From Pseudomonadota bacterium (lineage in GTDB: Bacteria > Myxococcota > Polyangia > GCA-2747355 > JACKDQ01), in contig JAUVBO010000041.1 of assembly GCA_030591195.1 (NCBI GenBank), forward strand, positions 1 to 9,938: DNA of 9,938 bases. Direction: 5' to 3'. The position numbers were made by a program, and so were the translations under genes. The notes beneath the pieces were generated by a model. That model was not told where the DNA came from. It ran no database searches and saw only the letters and a list, made by a program, of their open reading frames with translations. This document shows, piece after piece, positions 1-6,771 of this stretch; position 1 is the first letter of the stretch, and every line of letters begins with the position of its first letter.

Positions 1-1
1 C

Positions 2-631
2 GAGTTCGCCGACGGCGTCGAGCCGCTCGATCCGCTGAACTTCAAGGATTCGAAGAGATATCGCGACCGGATCAAAGCTTCACGGAAGAAGAGCGGCCAC
101 ACCGAGGCCGTGATGGTCGGGCTCGCCGACCTCGATGGCCAGGGAGTGGCGATCGGGGTGATGGTCTTCGAGTACATGGGCGGATCCATGGGCTCGGTGG
201 TCGGCGAGCGGCTGACGCGGCTCCTCGAGGCGGCGGTGGAGCACCGCCGGCCGGCGATCATCTGCTCGGCCTCGGGCGGGGCGCGGATGCAGGAGGGGAT
301 CCTCTCGCTGATGCAGATGGCGAAGGTCACCGCCGCCTTGCGCCGGGTCAAGGACGCCGGTCTGCCCTATGTCTCGGTGCTGCTCCACCCGACCACCGGT
401 GGCGTGGCGGCGAGCTTCTCGATGCTCGGTGACGTGATCCTCGCCGAGCCGAAGGCGCTGATCGGCTTTGCCGGTCCGCGGGTGATCGAGCAGACGATCC
501 GCCAGTCGCTGCCCGAGGGCTTCCAGCGGTCCGAGTTCCTCCTCGAGCACGGGATGGTCGACATGATCGTTCACCGCTCGGAGCTGCGGAAGCGCCTATC
601 TTTCTTGGTCCGGATCCTCGGACCCCAATAG
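2..631 (+). CDS. accD: Acetyl-CoA carboxylase carboxyltransferase subunit beta, 3' part (5' end outside window)
   Basis: This is the beta half of the carboxyltransferase of acetyl-CoA carboxylase. Together with AccA it moves the carboxyl group from carboxybiotin on AccB to acetyl-CoA, giving malonyl-CoA for fatty-acid synthesis in the cytoplasm. The frame is open from the window edge and codes for 209 residues. It begins in the [16 protein letters not shown] stretch, which lies at about residue 75 of full-length AccD, so the N-terminal zinc-ribbon is outside the window. Family signatures are intact: [11 protein letters not shown] (visible residues 59-69), [11 protein letters not shown] (about 89-99), [11 protein letters not shown] (about 129-139), [13 protein letters not shown] (about 155-167) and [20 protein letters not shown] near the end. 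The protein stops soon after this last block, without the long Pro-rich tail of E. coli AccD. folC begins 16 bases downstream, so the two are probably co-transcribed. The identification is secure. Confidence 0.97.
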   Translation, partial: EFADGVEPLDPLNFKDSKRYRDRIKASRKKSGHTEAVMVGLADLDGQGVAIGVMVFEYMGGSMGSVVGERLTRLLEAAVEHRRPAIICSASGGARMQEGILSLMQMAKVTAALRRVKDAGLPYVSVLLHPTTGGVAASFSMLGDVILAEPKALIGFAGPRVIEQTIRQSLPEGFQRSEFLLEHGMVDMIVHRSELRKRLSFLVRILGPQ

Positions 632-647
632 CAGATCTCGTAGGCCC

Positions 648-1910
648 GTGAATCAGCTCGCGCCACAGCTGGCCGGCCTCGCTCGGCTCCAGGACTTGCG
701 ACGGTTCGGTATGCGCCTCGGCCTGTCGCGGATCCGGGAGGCGCTGGTGGCGCTCGGGCAGCCACACCTGCGCTATGCCGCGATCCACGTCGCCGGGACG
801 AACGGCAAGGGATCGACGGCGGCGATGATCGCCTCGTGCCTGCGACAGGCACGGGTCAGGACCGGGCTGTTCACCTCGCCCCACCTGCACCGCTTCAGCG
901 AGCGGATCACCGTCGATGGCGAGGAGATCGGCCCCCGGGCGCTCGCCGAGCTGATCGAGCGGGTGATCGCGTTGGATCCCAGGCTGACGTTCTTCGAGGT
1001 GGCCACCGTGGTGGCGATGTCCGACTTCGCGAGGCGCGATATCGACTGCGGGATCTTCGAGACAGGCCTTGGCGGGCGGCTCGACGCGACGAACGTGTTG
1101 ATGCCCGAGGTGGTGGTGTTGACCAGCATCTCCCGGGACCACACTGAGATCTTGGGCGAAGATCTGGCGGCCATCGCCGCGGAGAAGGCCGGGATCATCA
1201 AGCAAGGGGTGCCCGTGGTGGCCGCGTGGCCAGCGGCGGCGGCGATCAGGGGCGTGATCGCGCGGCGGTGCGACGAGGTCGGTGCGCCGCTGCGCTGGAT
1301 CGACGATGCGGCGGCCCGGCGCTTGCTCGAGGGGCTGACGGTCGGGCTGGAAGGGGCTCACCAGCGGCTCAACGCCGCGCTAGCGGTGGCTGCAGCGCGG
1401 GAGCTGGCCTCCCGGCGGGTGCTCCGGTTGCCGGTGGCGGGCCTGGCCCGCGGCCTGGCCGGGGTCCAGTGGCCTGGCCGGATGGAGCGTGTGGGCGAGT
1501 TCCTGCTCGACTGCGCCCATAACCCGGCGGGTGCGCGCTGTCTGGCCCGGGCGCTCGAGCGCGACGACCACTGCTTGATCTTCGGCTGCCTCGATGACAA
1601 GCCCGCGGCCTCGCTGCTCGAGCCCCTGCTGGCCTGCTGCGGTCGAGTGATCCTGGCTCCCGTCTGCAGCTCGCGCAGCGCCCAGCCGGCTCGGGTCGAG
1701 CAGGAGATCGCCCCGAAGCTGCGCGGCAAACGGATCACGGTCGCCAGCAGCGCCGCCCACGCGATCGAGCTGGCGAAGGGCGACCCGCGGCCGAAGCTGG
1801 TGGCTGGCTCGGTCTATCTCGTGGGCGAGGTGCGAGCCCTGCTGCTCGGAAGCGAGCCCACCGACCCGGTGACCGTCTCGGACCCCGTTCGCCAGTCGAT
1901 CAGTCCCTGA
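648..1910 (+). CDS. folC: Bifunctional folylpolyglutamate synthase / dihydrofolate synthase
   Basis: This ATP-dependent ligase joins glutamate to dihydropteroate to make dihydrofolate, and adds further glutamates to folates. It belongs to the Mur ligase family and is cytoplasmic. The 420 residues match the usual family length. Motifs in order: the ATP P-loop HVAGTNGKGST (residues 47-57), LFTSPHL (75-81) followed by ERI in the folate-binding region, GLGGRLDATN (140-149), SISRDHTEILG (160-170), IAAEKAGIIK (176-185), GAHQRLNAALA (236-246), WPGRME (275-280), LLDCAHNP (286-293) opening the C-terminal domain, and GSVYLVGEVR (387-396). The GTG at 648 is chosen because it keeps the FGMRLGLSRI segment that precedes the P-loop in this family. 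An ATG at 711 would cut into that segment. The ribosome site is weak (TAGG only three bases before the GTG), so translation may depend partly on coupling to accD. Whether both activities are present cannot be told from sequence alone. Confidence 0.95.
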   Translation: MNQLAPQLAGLARLQDLRRFGMRLGLSRIREALVALGQPHLRYAAIHVAGTNGKGSTAAMIASCLRQARVRTGLFTSPHLHRFSERITVDGEEIGPRALAELIERVIALDPRLTFFEVATVVAMSDFARRDIDCGIFETGLGGRLDATNVLMPEVVVLTSISRDHTEILGEDLAAIAAEKAGIIKQGVPVVAAWPAAAAIRGVIARRCDEVGAPLRWIDDAAARRLLEGLTVGLEGAHQRLNAALAVAAARELASRRVLRLPVAGLARGLAGVQWPGRMERVGEFLLDCAHNPAGARCLARALERDDHCLIFGCLDDKPAASLLEPLLACCGRVILAPVCSSRSAQPARVEQEIAPKLRGKRITVASSAAHAIELAKGDPRPKLVAGSVYLVGEVRALLLGSEPTDPVTVSDPVRQSISP

Positions 1911-1948
1911 AAAGTCGCAGTTTCCTTCGTCCCCTCATCGCCCTGCGC

Positions 1949-1954
1949 TATTAT
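1949..1954 (+). promoter_or_regulatory. Possible weak -10 element (TATTAT) upstream of the AMIN-like gene
   Basis: TATTAT stands out as an AT-rich hexamer in the 69-base gap between folC and the next start. A purine run and ribosome site follow about 16 bases later. No convincing -35 hexamer lies 16-18 bases upstream (TTCGTC at 1926-1931 is poor), and there is no extended -10 TG. The following genes may therefore be read through from accD-folC, with this site weak or dependent on an activator. Confidence 0.25.
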
Positions 1955-1969
1955 CACGGGGGTATTGAC

Positions 1970-1974
1970 GGAGG
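1970..1974 (+). promoter_or_regulatory. Strong ribosome binding site deciding the start at 1980
   Basis: GGAGG lies five bases before the ATG at 1980. It selects that ATG over an in-frame TTG at 1965, which has no purine-rich site in front of it and whose own codons would contain this ribosome site. Confidence 0.8.
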
Positions 1975-1979
1975 AAACG

Positions 1980-2504
1980 ATGCTAGCAAGGCGGTCGAGG
2001 TGGCCCGGGTGGCTACTGGCTACTGGCGCCATGACGTTGCTGTTGTCCGCGCTGCTGTTGTTCGCACCGAGCGACGCGGCGGCGGAGAAGGACCCCTACC
2101 TTCCCTATGGTGGTGTCTCGCTCCAAGGCGGCGATCCCCCCTCGCCGAAGGAGCCGCCGCCCGGGTTCCAGCACATCAACTGGCCGGGCTTCCGCAGTGA
2201 CGCCAAGACCGGGGCGGCCGAAGTCTTCTTGCAGCTGACGGGGCCGGTTCAGTACACCGTCAAGACGCGAGGGCGGCGAGTGCACGTCGTGCTGAAGCAG
2301 GTGCAGGTCTACCTGAAGAACAACTTCCGCACCGTGCTCGCCCTGCACTTCCCGAAGCAACCGGTGGCCCGCTTCAAGCTGCGGCAGCTCAAGGGCGCCA
2401 AGGTTCGCCTCGAGATCCGCCTCCGTCGCCGGGCCAAGCCGAGCGTCGCCCTGCGGACCATCGGCAAGTACACCTATCTGGTCGTCTCCTTCGCCGGCCG
2501 CTGA
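1980..2504 (+). CDS. Small exported protein with an AMIN-like beta domain
   Basis: This is a 174-residue envelope protein of unproven role. Residues 1-35 form a signal peptide or N-terminal anchor: MLARRSRW is basic, residues 11-28 are hydrophobic, and SDAAA-E is a plausible signal peptidase site. A Pro-rich linker follows (about 38-62). Residues 64-172 look like an AMIN-type beta domain: alternating hydrophobic strands such as AEVFLQLTGPVQYTV and RRVHVVLKQVQV, then VRLEIRLRRR and a closing YTYLVVSF strand. AMIN domains occur at the N-terminus of periplasmic amidases and of secretin PilQ, where they help target proteins to the envelope. Here the domain stands alone and is strongly basic. The assignment rests on strand pattern and closing motif, not on a search, so it is tentative. 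The gene ends 56 bases before the most conservative lptD start and the two probably form an operon, which suggests a periplasmic role related to outer-membrane or LPS assembly. Confidence 0.65.
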   Translation: MLARRSRWPGWLLATGAMTLLLSALLLFAPSDAAAEKDPYLPYGGVSLQGGDPPSPKEPPPGFQHINWPGFRSDAKTGAAEVFLQLTGPVQYTVKTRGRRVHVVLKQVQVYLKNNFRTVLALHFPKQPVARFKLRQLKGAKVRLEIRLRRRAKPSVALRTIGKYTYLVVSFAGR

Positions 2505-2560
2505 CCCGACGCCGGTCGGCACCCAGGAGTGACGCCTCCCGCCTGTTCGAGGCGCTAGGG

Positions 2561-4594
2561 TTGTCCCTGGTCGTGGGGCTGGCCCCGGCCGCCCTCGCTG
2601 ATGGTCGGGCTTCCGTACCGACCGTGCCCGCTCCGGTTCGCATCGACCACGCCGATCGCCTCGAGCTCCGCCCGGGCCGGGTGAAGGCGAGCGGCGAGGT
2701 GGTGCTGCGCCTCGGCCGCTGCCGGGTCCGCGCCAACTCGATCGAGATCGGCCGGGACCCACGCGGGACCGGCATCGTCGTCGAGCAGGGCTGCCTCGAG
2801 ACGCGTCGGGCGCGGCTCTCAGCCTACCGGGTGCGGCTCGATCGTCGGGGGCGGATGCGCGCCAGCTGGGTCGACGGCGAGCTCTGCCGTTGCGGTGGCT
2901 GGCCCTCCCTGCGGATCCGGGCGCGGCAGGCGTGGACGGCCGGCGACCGACATCGGCTGCACCTGAGCTGGCCGCGGCTGCGGATCGGCCCGGTGCCGGT
3001 GCTCGCCCTGCCGTACTGGGCCTTGCCGCTGCGGCCCGGCACCAGCGGGCTGCTCTGGCCCCGGGTGGGCTACAGCGAGCGGGACGGGGTACGTCTGGAG
3101 CAGGGGGTCTACCTCGCCCTGGCGGAACGTGCCGACCTGGTGCTGGCAGGCGGCTGGCACCAAGGGAGAGGACCACACCTGCGCTCGCGCCTCCGCTACC
3201 AGGCGGGCTCGATCGGGGCCGGCAACGTCGCGTTGCTGGTGCTGGCCGACGGTGACCGGATCAGGGCCAGCGCCGTGGGTCAGGCCGTGGCCGAGGGCCA
3301 GAGCTGGCGCCTGGCGGTCCACCCCGATCTAGTCAGCGACGCCGCGCTGCTCGCGGACCTGGCGGGACCCGCGGCTCGCGCCTTCGCGCCCTTTCTGCGC
3401 AGCCGCCTGCTTGGGGTTGCTGGCGCGGGCCCACTGTCGGTGACCCTGGTCGGCGACCTGTTTCATGATCTGATGCTCGCCCGTCAAGCCGTGGTCAGCG
3501 TCGCAGGGGCCACGGTGTACGGCCTGGGCCGGCGACGAGCGGCGCTGCACGGGCGGGCCGAGGGGCGGCTCGCGCTGGCTCCGGTGTCGGTGGCCGGTCC
3601 GCTGCTGTTGCTCGGCGAGGCCCGCTGGACCGCGACCTCGTCCGCCCTGGCGGTCCAGGATCGCTCCCCGGGCTTCACCGTCCCCGGCTGGCTGTCGCTC
3701 GTCGATCTCGCCCCGGCCCTGTCGCTCGGCTGGGCCGACGGCCCGCTTCGGCTCTCGGCCACGGCTCGCTACCAGCTCCAGCTCGCCCGGAGAGAGGGGG
3801 AGGGGCAGGCCAGCGCTGGACACCTGCTCTCGAGCAGCGTCGAGCTCGGGGTGCCGTTGGCGCGGGTCTTCGGCCGGCTGAGACACACGGTGGAGCCCTT
3901 TGGCGGCTGGCGCGTGGCGGTCGGTGGTGGGCGCTGGACGGCGGGCGGCGCCTGGCTCGAGCCACGCCGTGGGGGGCTGGGGCTGCTCGGGCTACGGACC
4001 CGCCTGGCGCGGCTCGCCGACGGCAGGCCTCTCGGGCGCTTGCGACTGGCCGCTGCGCTCGGAGAGGGGTTGCGACTCGGGGTCGTCGAGCTGCAGGCGG
4101 GGCGCAGGATCCGGCTCGACCTGCGCGCCACGGTGCCGCTGGATGGCGCGGGGCGTGGGTTCGACCTGGTCGGGCAGCTCTGCGCCAGCTGGTCGGCTGT
4201 CGGCCAGGCCTGCGCCGGCTACCTGCGCCAGCGCCTGGGGCTAGGGGAAACCGTGTCGGCGGCCCCCGACCCCTGGGGAGCCGCCTGGGCGCTGCCCTCG
4301 GCGGTCCTCGCCGATCCCATGGCCGCCTCCCTCGCCGGTGCTCTGCTGGTCGGGCCCGTGGACCAGCTCTATGGGGAGGCGCGGCTGCGCCTGTGGGCCG
4401 GGCTCGAGGCTGGCGTGTCGGTCTACGTCGACCCGGTGGCGCGAGAGCTGACCCATGGCATCTACCGACTGTCGCTGGGCCTTGGGTGCGGCTGCTATCG
4501 CGTCTCGGCCCTCGGCCGCAGCCGGCGTGGACAGCGCTGGCCGGACGTGATGTTGCGCCTGTCGCTCGCCGCCGCGGCGCCAGGTTGCGATTAG
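2561..4594 (+). CDS. lptD: LPS-assembly outer-membrane protein, LptD (OstA/Imp) type
   Basis: LptD is the outer-membrane barrel that, with lipoprotein LptE, receives lipopolysaccharide from the periplasmic Lpt bridge and inserts it into the outer leaflet. From the TTG at 2561 the protein has 677 residues, somewhat shorter than the 784 of E. coli. Residues 27-105 form an LptA/OstA-like beta region (IDHADRLELRPGRVKASGEV, then CRVRANSIEIG). Next come a Cys-Arg-Cys motif (109-111) and the hallmark LptD segment IGPVPVLALPYWALPLRPG followed by TSGLLWPRVGYSERDGV (142-177). Residues from about 180 on are the barrel, rich in alternating strands. A Cys-Gly-Cys (643-645) lies near the C-terminus. The start is doubtful: MSLVVGLAPAALA-DG is too short and uncharged for a normal signal peptide, and the frame is open upstream with an Arg-rich segment but no ATG, GTG or TTG. 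No lptE or other lpt gene is seen nearby. Confidence 0.87.
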   Translation: MSLVVGLAPAALADGRASVPTVPAPVRIDHADRLELRPGRVKASGEVVLRLGRCRVRANSIEIGRDPRGTGIVVEQGCLETRRARLSAYRVRLDRRGRMRASWVDGELCRCGGWPSLRIRARQAWTAGDRHRLHLSWPRLRIGPVPVLALPYWALPLRPGTSGLLWPRVGYSERDGVRLEQGVYLALAERADLVLAGGWHQGRGPHLRSRLRYQAGSIGAGNVALLVLADGDRIRASAVGQAVAEGQSWRLAVHPDLVSDAALLADLAGPAARAFAPFLRSRLLGVAGAGPLSVTLVGDLFHDLMLARQAVVSVAGATVYGLGRRRAALHGRAEGRLALAPVSVAGPLLLLGEARWTATSSALAVQDRSPGFTVPGWLSLVDLAPALSLGWADGPLRLSATARYQLQLARREGEGQASAGHLLSSSVELGVPLARVFGRLRHTVEPFGGWRVAVGGGRWTAGGAWLEPRRGGLGLLGLRTRLARLADGRPLGRLRLAAALGEGLRLGVVELQAGRRIRLDLRATVPLDGAGRGFDLVGQLCASWSAVGQACAGYLRQRLGLGETVSAAPDPWGAAWALPSAVLADPMAASLAGALLVGPVDQLYGEARLRLWAGLEAGVSVYVDPVARELTHGIYRLSLGLGCGCYRVSALGRSRRGQRWPDVMLRLSLAAAAPGCD

Positions 4595-4623
4595 AAACGG
4601 CAGGTTTTTCACACCCCTGGCGC
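4577..4623 (+). repeat. Inverted repeat spanning the lptD stop and the lipoprotein promoter
   Basis: GCGCCAGG at 4577-4584 is exactly repeated in inverted form as CCTGGCGC at 4616-4623, with 31 bases between. A three-base bulge on the left lets the pairing continue with GCC (4571-4573) and GGC (4624-4626). The T-run (4605-4609) is inside the loop, not after the stem, so this is not a classical intrinsic terminator. The right arm falls in the spacer of the proposed promoter. The match may be chance in such GC-rich DNA. Confidence 0.35.
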
Positions 4624-4636
4624 GGCATGCTAGGAT
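4608..4636 (+). promoter_or_regulatory. Sigma70-like promoter for the lipoprotein gene
   Basis: TTCACA at 4608-4613 matches five of six bases of the -35 consensus. After a 17-base spacer comes TAGGAT at 4631-4636 (four of six for -10), preceded by TG at 4628-4629 in the extended -10 position. Transcription would start near 4643, giving a leader of about 75 bases before the ATG at 4720. This is the best promoter-like sequence in the window and suggests that the lipoprotein gene is a separate transcription unit from lptD. Confidence 0.55.
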
Positions 4637-4661
4637 GACGCAACTGTCACCTATACGGTTT

Positions 4662-4701
4662 GTGGTCCAGGGCCTGGCGGCGTTCGTCTTCGCCAGACCA
4701 C
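4662..4701 (+). other. Possible hairpin in the 5' leader of the lipoprotein gene
   Basis: CTGGCG (4674-4679) pairs with CGCCAG (4691-4696) around an 11-base loop. GTGGT (4662-4666) pairs with ACCAC (4697-4701) just outside it, leaving a seven-base bulge on the left. The structure ends nine bases before the GGAGG ribosome site at 4710. CCAGG and CCTGG within the left arm can form a competing small pairing. No known riboswitch class is recognised. Confidence 0.35.
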
Positions 4702-4709
4702 CACGCAAC

Positions 4710-4714
4710 GGAGG
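4710..4714 (+). promoter_or_regulatory. Ribosome binding site deciding the start at 4720
   Basis: GGAGG is followed by five bases and the ATG at 4720, the same arrangement as in front of the AMIN-like gene. It favours this ATG over an in-frame GTG at 4660, which would place a 20-residue Arg/His-rich extension before the lipoprotein signal peptide. Confidence 0.8.
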
Positions 4715-4719
4715 CTCGG

Positions 4720-6747
4720 ATGCACAGCGGTGCCTTGCCGGGACGAAGCTTAACGCGTTTTCTTTCCACCCCTTCACTGCTGCTCGCTGGCCTGTCCATG
4801 GTGGTCACCGGCTGTGGCAGCGAGGAGACCCAGCCCCCCGCCCAGTGGCCTGACGGAGCGCTCGTCGACAGCGCCCCCGGGGACACGCTGGTCCTTGACG
4901 GGCGGGCAAACGACCTCGGCGCGCTGCCGGATATCGAGGTCGACACCGAAGGCCCGACGATCGAGATCATCGCGCCGAAGGAGGAGGAGGTGGTGATCGG
5001 CCAGCTGGTCAAGGTCAGGGCGATGATCACCGACGCCGATGGGATCGACGACCAGACCGTGACTGTCACGCCGGCCGGGCGCGACGCGGTACGGATGTCG
5101 GTCACCGCGACCTCTGGCATCTACGAGGGGCTGATCGACATCGCCTCGTTCGGCGAGAACGTTCGGGTCTGGGTCACCGCAGGCGATCTGCTCGGCAAGT
5201 CCAACACCGCCTTCCGTGACTTCAAGCGAGATGCCGGGCCGCTGATCCAGGTCAACTCGCCGGCGGCCGATAGCCGGCACAAGAACAGCGTCTCGCTGCA
5301 GGTGATCGTCGCCGACAAGTACCGGGTGACCTCGTTCGAGGCCCGCATCGGCTCGGTGGTCCTCGAGCTGAAGAAGACCGACCTCGGCCAGGGCCGGACG
5401 ATGTATGTCGGCTCGGTCAAGTTCGACGATCCGGTCTTCAACCCGCCCCTCTCGGGCCAGCAGGTGATCACCTTCAACGCCGCAAACGAAAACGGCGCCA
5501 AGTCCAACGTCGAGCGGATCTTCTTCGTCGACGACGAAGGCCCCGAGCTGTCGGTATCGAGTCAGAGCCCGGGGCAGCTGATCGGCGGCATCATCCAGAT
5601 CGCGGTCAACGTCAGCGACCCGGCCGGCGTGGTGGACTCGTCGGTCACCTGCGTCATCGGCAACGAGCTCGACAAACGGCTCGTGCCGCTGAAATCGGCC
5701 GGCGGCGCGAGCTACATCGGGCAGTTCGACACCCGGACGCTGACGCCCTTCGACCTCTGGCCGGTGATGTCCTTCCGCGCCGCCGACACCCTCGGCAACG
5801 AGAGCCACTTCGAGTTCCAGGTCGGCCTGGACAACGGCACCCCGGCGATCTCGCTCGACCCGAGCGCGGAGTACTACTGGGGGGTCGAGGGCGAGGTCGG
5901 CGAGGGCGACGAGATACAGAAGGCCCTGTTGTGCTCGAAACCCTTCGACCCGGTGGGCGAGGACGCGGCCAGCGACCTCGAGCTGGTGCCCCAGGTGCAG
6001 GCCTTCCGGGTGCGGATCGAGGACCGCGGCAACCACTTGCCCACGGCTCCCTGGAGGCCGGTGTCGGCGATCGACCCAGGCTCACCCCGGATCTTCCTGC
6101 TCGACGACACCGCCCAGGCCGTGGTGGTCGATAGCACCGGCGACGGCTACTGCGACAGCATCAACCCCGAGGTCGAGCCCCTCGGCACCGCGCCGGCCCC
6201 GGGTCAGGCGGTGGCGGTCAACCTGGTGCCGATCCCTCCGTCGGGCACGGCCGACTTCACGCCATATACGGCAACTGGCAACCAGTTCCCCTTCGCCCAG
6301 TGCAACGACGGCGAAGCCGAGGAGTCGCCCGAGCCGCTGTGCAAGACCACGGTGATGACCAAGGTCATCCCCTGGACCGCCATCGACCCGAAGAGCACCG
6401 AGCCGGCGATCTACTCGATCCCGCCGGTGGCCACGGGCAAGCAGTGCGTGGGGCTGCCCTTCGACTTCCTCGCCAACAACTTCGACGACGGCTGGGTCTG
6501 CGTCGCGGTCGAGGCTGCCGACAACCTCGGCAACGCCAGCGTCTCCCGCCCGCTCCGGGTCTGGGTCAAGAAGGACGAGCTGGTAGCCGGTCCGCTGCCG
6601 GACAACGCCGGCACCCCGCCCAACTGTACCGGGACCATCGACGCCACCACGGGCACGGTCGACAGCAGCAAGCCGTGCGCCTTCCGTCAGATCGGCGAGA
6701 TGTTTCCGCAGGTCTTCCACCCTGCCGAGCTGGTGATCGAGAAGTAG
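4720..6747 (+). CDS. Outer-membrane lipoprotein with Ig-like repeats and a Cys-rich C-terminal half
   Basis: This is a 675-residue lipoprotein of unknown function. The signal peptide has Arg residues at 9 and 13, a hydrophobic core (about 18-29) and a lipobox VVTGC with the lipidated Cys at 32. Gly and Ser follow the Cys, with no Asp at +2, so by E. coli rules it sorts to the outer membrane. An acidic, disordered linker (33-75) leads to three Ig-like beta-sandwich units of about 100 residues. Each opens with a D-x-G-P type motif (DTEGPTIEIIAP at 75, DAGPLIQVNSP at 171, DDEGPELSVSS at 271), and units end in AxDxLGxxN-type motifs. A longer fourth segment (about 371-618) starts with DNGTPAISLDP and ends in AADNLGNASVSR. 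It contains DSTGDGYCD (471-479), which resembles a calcium-binding Asp loop. Eight Cys lie between residues 405 and 653. The repeats suggest a surface or periplasmic adhesion or scaffold protein, but no function can be assigned. Confidence 0.87.
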   Translation: MHSGALPGRSLTRFLSTPSLLLAGLSMVVTGCGSEETQPPAQWPDGALVDSAPGDTLVLDGRANDLGALPDIEVDTEGPTIEIIAPKEEEVVIGQLVKVRAMITDADGIDDQTVTVTPAGRDAVRMSVTATSGIYEGLIDIASFGENVRVWVTAGDLLGKSNTAFRDFKRDAGPLIQVNSPAADSRHKNSVSLQVIVADKYRVTSFEARIGSVVLELKKTDLGQGRTMYVGSVKFDDPVFNPPLSGQQVITFNAANENGAKSNVERIFFVDDEGPELSVSSQSPGQLIGGIIQIAVNVSDPAGVVDSSVTCVIGNELDKRLVPLKSAGGASYIGQFDTRTLTPFDLWPVMSFRAADTLGNESHFEFQVGLDNGTPAISLDPSAEYYWGVEGEVGEGDEIQKALLCSKPFDPVGEDAASDLELVPQVQAFRVRIEDRGNHLPTAPWRPVSAIDPGSPRIFLLDDTAQAVVVDSTGDGYCDSINPEVEPLGTAPAPGQAVAVNLVPIPPSGTADFTPYTATGNQFPFAQCNDGEAEESPEPLCKTTVMTKVIPWTAIDPKSTEPAIYSIPPVATGKQCVGLPFDFLANNFDDGWVCVAVEAADNLGNASVSRPLRVWVKKDELVAGPLPDNAGTPPNCTGTIDATTGTVDSSKPCAFRQIGEMFPQVFHPAELVIEK

Positions 6748-6771
6748 CGCCCCTTTGGCCCCGCTGTCGAC
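6748..6771. other. 24-base convergent intergenic gap without a visible terminator
   Basis: The lipoprotein gene and the minus-strand hydrolase gene end facing each other with 24 bases between their stop codons. I see no GC hairpin followed by a T-run in either direction. Termination may be Rho-dependent, or the two transcripts may overlap at their 3' ends. Confidence 0.5.

Noticed and set aside
361..420. His in place of Asp in the AccD motif usually written DPTTGG
   Set aside because: As I recall, HPTTGG also occurs in AccD from other bacteria, so this is probably normal variation.
348..1361. 337-residue minus-strand open frame opposite accD and folC
   Set aside because: Arg/Pro/His-rich, low-complexity translation with no recognisable motif. 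It lies antisense to two secure genes and is a typical shadow in GC-rich DNA.
1965..1979. TTG at 1965 as start of the AMIN-like gene
   Set aside because: It has no ribosome site upstream and would include GGAGG, which clearly serves the ATG at 1980.
4660..4719. GTG at 4660 as start of the lipoprotein
   Set aside because: It would add 20 Arg/His/Ser-rich residues before a complete lipoprotein signal peptide, and it lies inside the proposed leader. The ATG at 4720 has a well-spaced GGAGG.
4774..6036. 420-residue minus-strand open frame opposite the lipoprotein gene
   Set aside because: It mirrors the codon periodicity of the lipoprotein gene. The translation is dominated by Val, Asp, Arg and His without domain signatures, while the plus strand has a lipobox, ribosome site and repeats.
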